Source of the DNA: an uncultured Planctomycetaceae bacterium
GTDB lineage: Bacteria; Planctomycetota; Planctomycetia; Pirellulales; Pirellulaceae
Direction: 5' to 3'
Assembly: GCA_937967755.1 (NCBI GenBank)
Contig: CALBTA010000252.1
Span: 1 to 6,770, forward strand
Length of the DNA stretch: 6,770 bases
Part shown: positions 4,754 to 6,770 of the stretch, in pieces
Numbering within the stretch: position 1 is the stretch's first letter
Layout: every line of letters begins with the position of its first letter
Translations under genes and position numbers: made by a program
Notes under the pieces: generated by a model
Told to the model about the DNA's origin: nothing
The model's database searches: none
What the model saw: only the letters and a program-made list of their open reading frames with translations

Positions 4754-5865
4754 CGCCCGACTACCGCATCACCGACACCAGCGAAATAGTCACGCCCGCG
4801 CTGCTGGTCTTCCGCCGAATTGTGGAAGACAACCTACAAGCGATGCTGAAGATTGCCGGCGACGCCGCGCGGCTTCGCCCGCACTGCAAGACGCACAAGA
4901 TGCCGGCGGTGACCAAGCTGCAACTGGAGTTGGGCATCACGAAACACAAGTGCGCCACCCTCGCCGAAGCCGAGATGCTGGCTGATGCCGGCGCGAAAGA
5001 CATCTTGCTGGCTTACAACATCGTCGGCGCGAACATCGCCCGCGTCGCGCGGTTCGCCGAGAAGTTTCCCGATGTAAACTTCATGGTCACGGCCGACCAC
5101 CCCGGCCCCGTGAAGCAGCTTTCCGAATGCACCCGCGCCGCGGGCGTAAGCGTTGGTATGATGATCGACATCGATAGCGGAATGCACCGGACCGGCATCG
5201 CACCGGGTGAAAATGCGGTGGCGTTGTACCGCCAAATCGCCTCGTCACCTGGGCTGCGGCCCGCCGGCATTCATGCCTACGATGGGCACCATCACCAACG
5301 CGACATTGACGAGCGCCGGGCGAACATCGACCGCGACTGGCAGCAGGTGATTGAATTGCGAGATCAACTTGTTGCTGCCGGTTTGCCGGTTCCCCGCCTC
5401 GTGGCCAGCGGAACGCCCGGCTTTCCGGTTCATGCCCGGCGAGACGAACCGCACCTTGAGCTAAGCCCCGGCACGACCGTTTTTCACGATGCCGGCAGCG
5501 TCGCCAACTTTCCTGACCTGGCATTCACACCCGCCGCCTTGGTGCTAACGCGTGTCGTCAGCCTGCCCGACGACCGGTTGGTGACGTTCGACGTCGGCAG
5601 CAAAGGGATTGCCTCCGACCCGCCGGTCAACAAGCGCGTGGACTTTCCCAACCTGCCTGATGCTGAAGTCGTTTCACAGAACGAAGAGCACTTAATCGTA
5701 CGCACGTCGCGTTCAAGCGAGTTCGCTCCCGGCGACGAGCAACTGGTGATCCCTTGGCATATCTGCCCCACGTGCGCGCTGCACAAAGAGGCGCACGTCA
5801 TCGTCGATGGCGAAGTTCAAGAGCGCTGGCCCGTAACCGCCCGCGATCGGCAGTTGAGCATCTAG
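4750..5865 (+). CDS. D-TA family PLP enzyme (D-threonine aldolase / D-serine dehydratase-like)
   Basis: This is a 371-residue fold-type III PLP enzyme, the alanine-racemase-like barrel plus the C-terminal D-serine dehydratase-like domain. Family members cleave D-threonine and similar beta-hydroxy-D-amino acids, or dehydrate D-serine, using PLP and a divalent metal. TPALLVF (15-21) opens the barrel. RPHCKTHK (43-50) carries the PLP lysine K47. IDIDSGMHRTG (139-149), HAYDGHHH (175-182), ASGTPGFPVH (219-228) and ELSPGTTVFHD (237-247) are active-site loops, and DVGSKGIASD (281-290) lies in the second domain. H337 and C339 (HIC) match the His-x-Cys zinc pair of eukaryotic D-serine dehydratase. C342 and H345 add further possible ligands. 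There is no signal peptide, so it is predicted to be cytoplasmic. The start overlaps the preceding stop by ATGA, indicating translational coupling. A hairpin element follows its stop. Aldolase and dehydratase cannot be told apart from sequence alone. Confidence 0.9.
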   Translation: MTPDYRITDTSEIVTPALLVFRRIVEDNLQAMLKIAGDAARLRPHCKTHKMPAVTKLQLELGITKHKCATLAEAEMLADAGAKDILLAYNIVGANIARVARFAEKFPDVNFMVTADHPGPVKQLSECTRAAGVSVGMMIDIDSGMHRTGIAPGENAVALYRQIASSPGLRPAGIHAYDGHHHQRDIDERRANIDRDWQQVIELRDQLVAAGLPVPRLVASGTPGFPVHARRDEPHLELSPGTTVFHDAGSVANFPDLAFTPAALVLTRVVSLPDDRLVTFDVGSKGIASDPPVNKRVDFPNLPDAEVVSQNEEHLIVRTSRSSEFAPGDEQLVIPWHICPTCALHKEAHVIVDGEVQERWPVTARDRQLSI

Positions 5866-5870
5866 GCATT

Positions 5871-5905
5871 CTCCCTCTCCCCCTGGGAGAGGGCCGGGGT
5901 GAGGG
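5871..5905 (+). repeat. 3'-end hairpin repeat, copy 1 (possible terminator)
   Basis: CCCTCTCCC (5873-5881) pairs perfectly with GGGAGAGGG (5885-5893) around a CCT loop and is followed by CCGGGGTGAGGG (5894-5905). It begins six bases after the stop of the D-TA family gene. It lacks a T-run, but it is a very stable 9-bp G+C-rich stem just where a transcript should end. It is homologous to the inverted copy at 6020-6061: both consist of a purine/pyrimidine hairpin followed by a CCGG-TGAGGG-type tail. From memory, GC-rich repeats of this kind are dispersed in many bacterial genomes. Confidence 0.7.
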
Positions 5906-6019
5906 CAGACAGAGAATCAATTGAAGAGTGATAAAGAAGATTTGCCTGGTGCTGGATACGTCGTGACCGGTACTCCACGATTGGGAGTTCCTTGTTCGAC
6001 ATTCGTCAATCGGAAATCG

Positions 6020-6061
6020 CCCTCATCCGGCCTTCGGCCACCTTCTCCCAGAGGGAGAAGG
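6020..6061 (-). repeat. 3'-end hairpin repeat, copy 2 (possible terminator)
   Basis: CCTTCTCCC (6041-6049) pairs perfectly with GGGAGAAGG (6053-6061) around an AGA loop. On its left is a second small hairpin, GGCC (6029-6032), TTC, GGCC (6036-6039), and then CCCTCATCC (6020-6028). Read on the minus strand, it lies seven bases after the stop of the acyltransferase gene, with the same order of parts as copy 1 (hairpin, then a tail ending GATGAGGG). Copy 2 has an extra GGCC hairpin that copy 1 lacks. The 114 bases between the two copies (5906-6019) hold no gene I can support. Confidence 0.7.
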
Positions 6062-6068
6062 AATTGTG

Positions 6069-6770
6069 TCACCCCGCCAACTGCTTCGAATCATCTTCCT
6101 TCCGCCCGTCCCACCAGTGCTTCAGCCGCAGCACTTGCGAGCGCGGCGAGGCGATGGGGTAGTGGGTGTAGCAATAGCTGTTCACCTGCGAGGTTTGCCA
6201 GAACCGTTTGATGTCGAGCGAGCCGACGCCCAAGTCGAACGTTGCGTCTTCGCGCTCGAAGCAATCCTCCAGCATCCGCAGGTACATCACATTGCCGACG
6301 CCCGCTTTGGAAAGATCGCTGACGTAGCCGAACCGCACGCCCATCACGTAGCCGTTGTTGACGTAGTTGTAAGAGAACGCAATCGGGCGGTCGCCAACTT
6401 TCAGAAGCGTCAGGTCGGCCATGCCGTGGCGAACGGCCAGTTCGTAACTGTCGCGGAAAAACGCGCCGACCTTCGGGTCGCTGATTGTCGTTCCATCTTC
6501 GGCGGTCGCTTGCCAACTTTCGCTGGCCACGCGGACGCAGTCGTCGTAGAAGTCCCAACGCGGGTCGTCGTCGTCGTGCGCCGTTCCCAGCGGGCGATAG
6601 CGCTCATACGCGACGTCGCCCAGTTTCGCCACGCGTTTTTCGTAACGCCGTAGATTGTTGCGCTGCTTGGTAGTCTTGGCTGCCATGTAGGCGTCCCAGC
6701 CGCCCTCGGTATCGACCACCGGGGGCGGTTGGCAGACGCGCCTGTTCGCTAGGAGGCCGGCGGCGGTCAT
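6069..6770 (-). CDS. BioF2-type GNAT family acyltransferase, 5' end outside window
   Basis: This is the C-terminal 233 residues of a protein that I assign to the GNAT-like BioF2/CelD group (Pfam Acetyltransf_6). Bacterial members often take part in polysaccharide or cell-envelope modification, and the group is also related to FemAB-type transferases. WDAYMAAKTTKQRNNLRRYEKR (about 25-46 from the window edge) is the basic helix typical of the start of the second half. W86, KVGDRPIAFSYNY (124-136), YVMGVRFGYVSDLSKAGVG (141-159) and ATFDLGVGSLDIKRFWQ (176-192) follow the family order of acyl-CoA-fold strands and the terminal DFG-G-like motif. An ATG happens to sit exactly at the edge (6770), but family proteins usually have roughly 150-180 more residues before the basic helix, so the gene probably continues to the right and that codon is internal. 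There is no signal peptide or membrane span in the visible part. It converges on the D-TA gene. Confidence 0.75.
   Translation of the reverse strand: MTAAGLLANRRVCQPPPVVDTEGGWDAYMAAKTTKQRNNLRRYEKRVAKLGDVAYERYRPLGTAHDDDDPRWDFYDDCVRVASESWQATAEDGTTISDPKVGAFFRDSYELAVRHGMADLTLLKVGDRPIAFSYNYVNNGYVMGVRFGYVSDLSKAGVGNVMYLRMLEDCFEREDATFDLGVGSLDIKRFWQTSQVNSYCYTHYPIASPRSQVLRLKHWWDGRKEDDSKQLAG

Noticed and set aside
5972..5988. Small inverted repeat ACTCC/GGAGT between the two 3'-end elements
   Set aside because: It is five pairs with a seven-base loop and no supporting context, and is likely to be chance.
5921..6211. Plus-strand open frame of 96 codons between the converging genes
   Set aside because: It reads through the hairpin repeat and then antisense into the acyltransferase gene. 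Low-complexity Ser/Pro/Arg composition after the repeat indicates a chance frame.

Overview
The window looks like chromosomal DNA of a moderately GC-rich planctomycete, probably a Pirellula/Rhodopirellula-type organism. The main reasons are a secreted DUF1207-family protein, a Tat-exported xylose-isomerase-like TIM barrel, a D-TA family PLP enzyme, weak or absent Shine-Dalgarno sequences at several genes, and hairpin repeats at gene ends. This assignment rests on recognising protein families and was not tested by a search.

Layout, left to right. Bases 1-268 hold no gene I can support. A SAM-dependent methyltransferase (269-1000, +) converges on a secreted DUF1207 protein (1036-2115, -, GTG start), with only 35 bases between their stop codons. 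A 445-base divergent region (2116-2560) follows. It is the most structured DNA in the window: a 13-bp cruciform-type hairpin, a palindrome lying over an extended -10 promoter, two possible leader stem-loops, and a strong ribosome binding site that points to a TTG start.

A same-strand cluster follows: an L-2-hydroxyglutarate oxidase (lhgO, 2561-3787), a Tat-signal sugar-phosphate isomerase/epimerase-like protein (3881-4753), and a D-threonine aldolase/D-serine dehydratase family enzyme (4750-5865). The last two overlap by ATGA and are probably translationally coupled. A strong hairpin in the 93-base gap separates lhgO from this pair. From the right edge, a BioF2-type GNAT acyltransferase (6069 to past 6770, -) converges on the cluster. 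Two related hairpin elements sit at the 3' ends of the two converging genes, each in the same orientation relative to its own gene.

No defence, mobile or CRISPR system is visible, and I do not claim a new system. The points most worth following up are the candidate FadR/GntR-type operator over the lhgO promoter, the possible folded lhgO leader, the odd three-gene cluster that mixes an exported protein with apparently cytoplasmic enzymes, and the paired 3'-end repeats.
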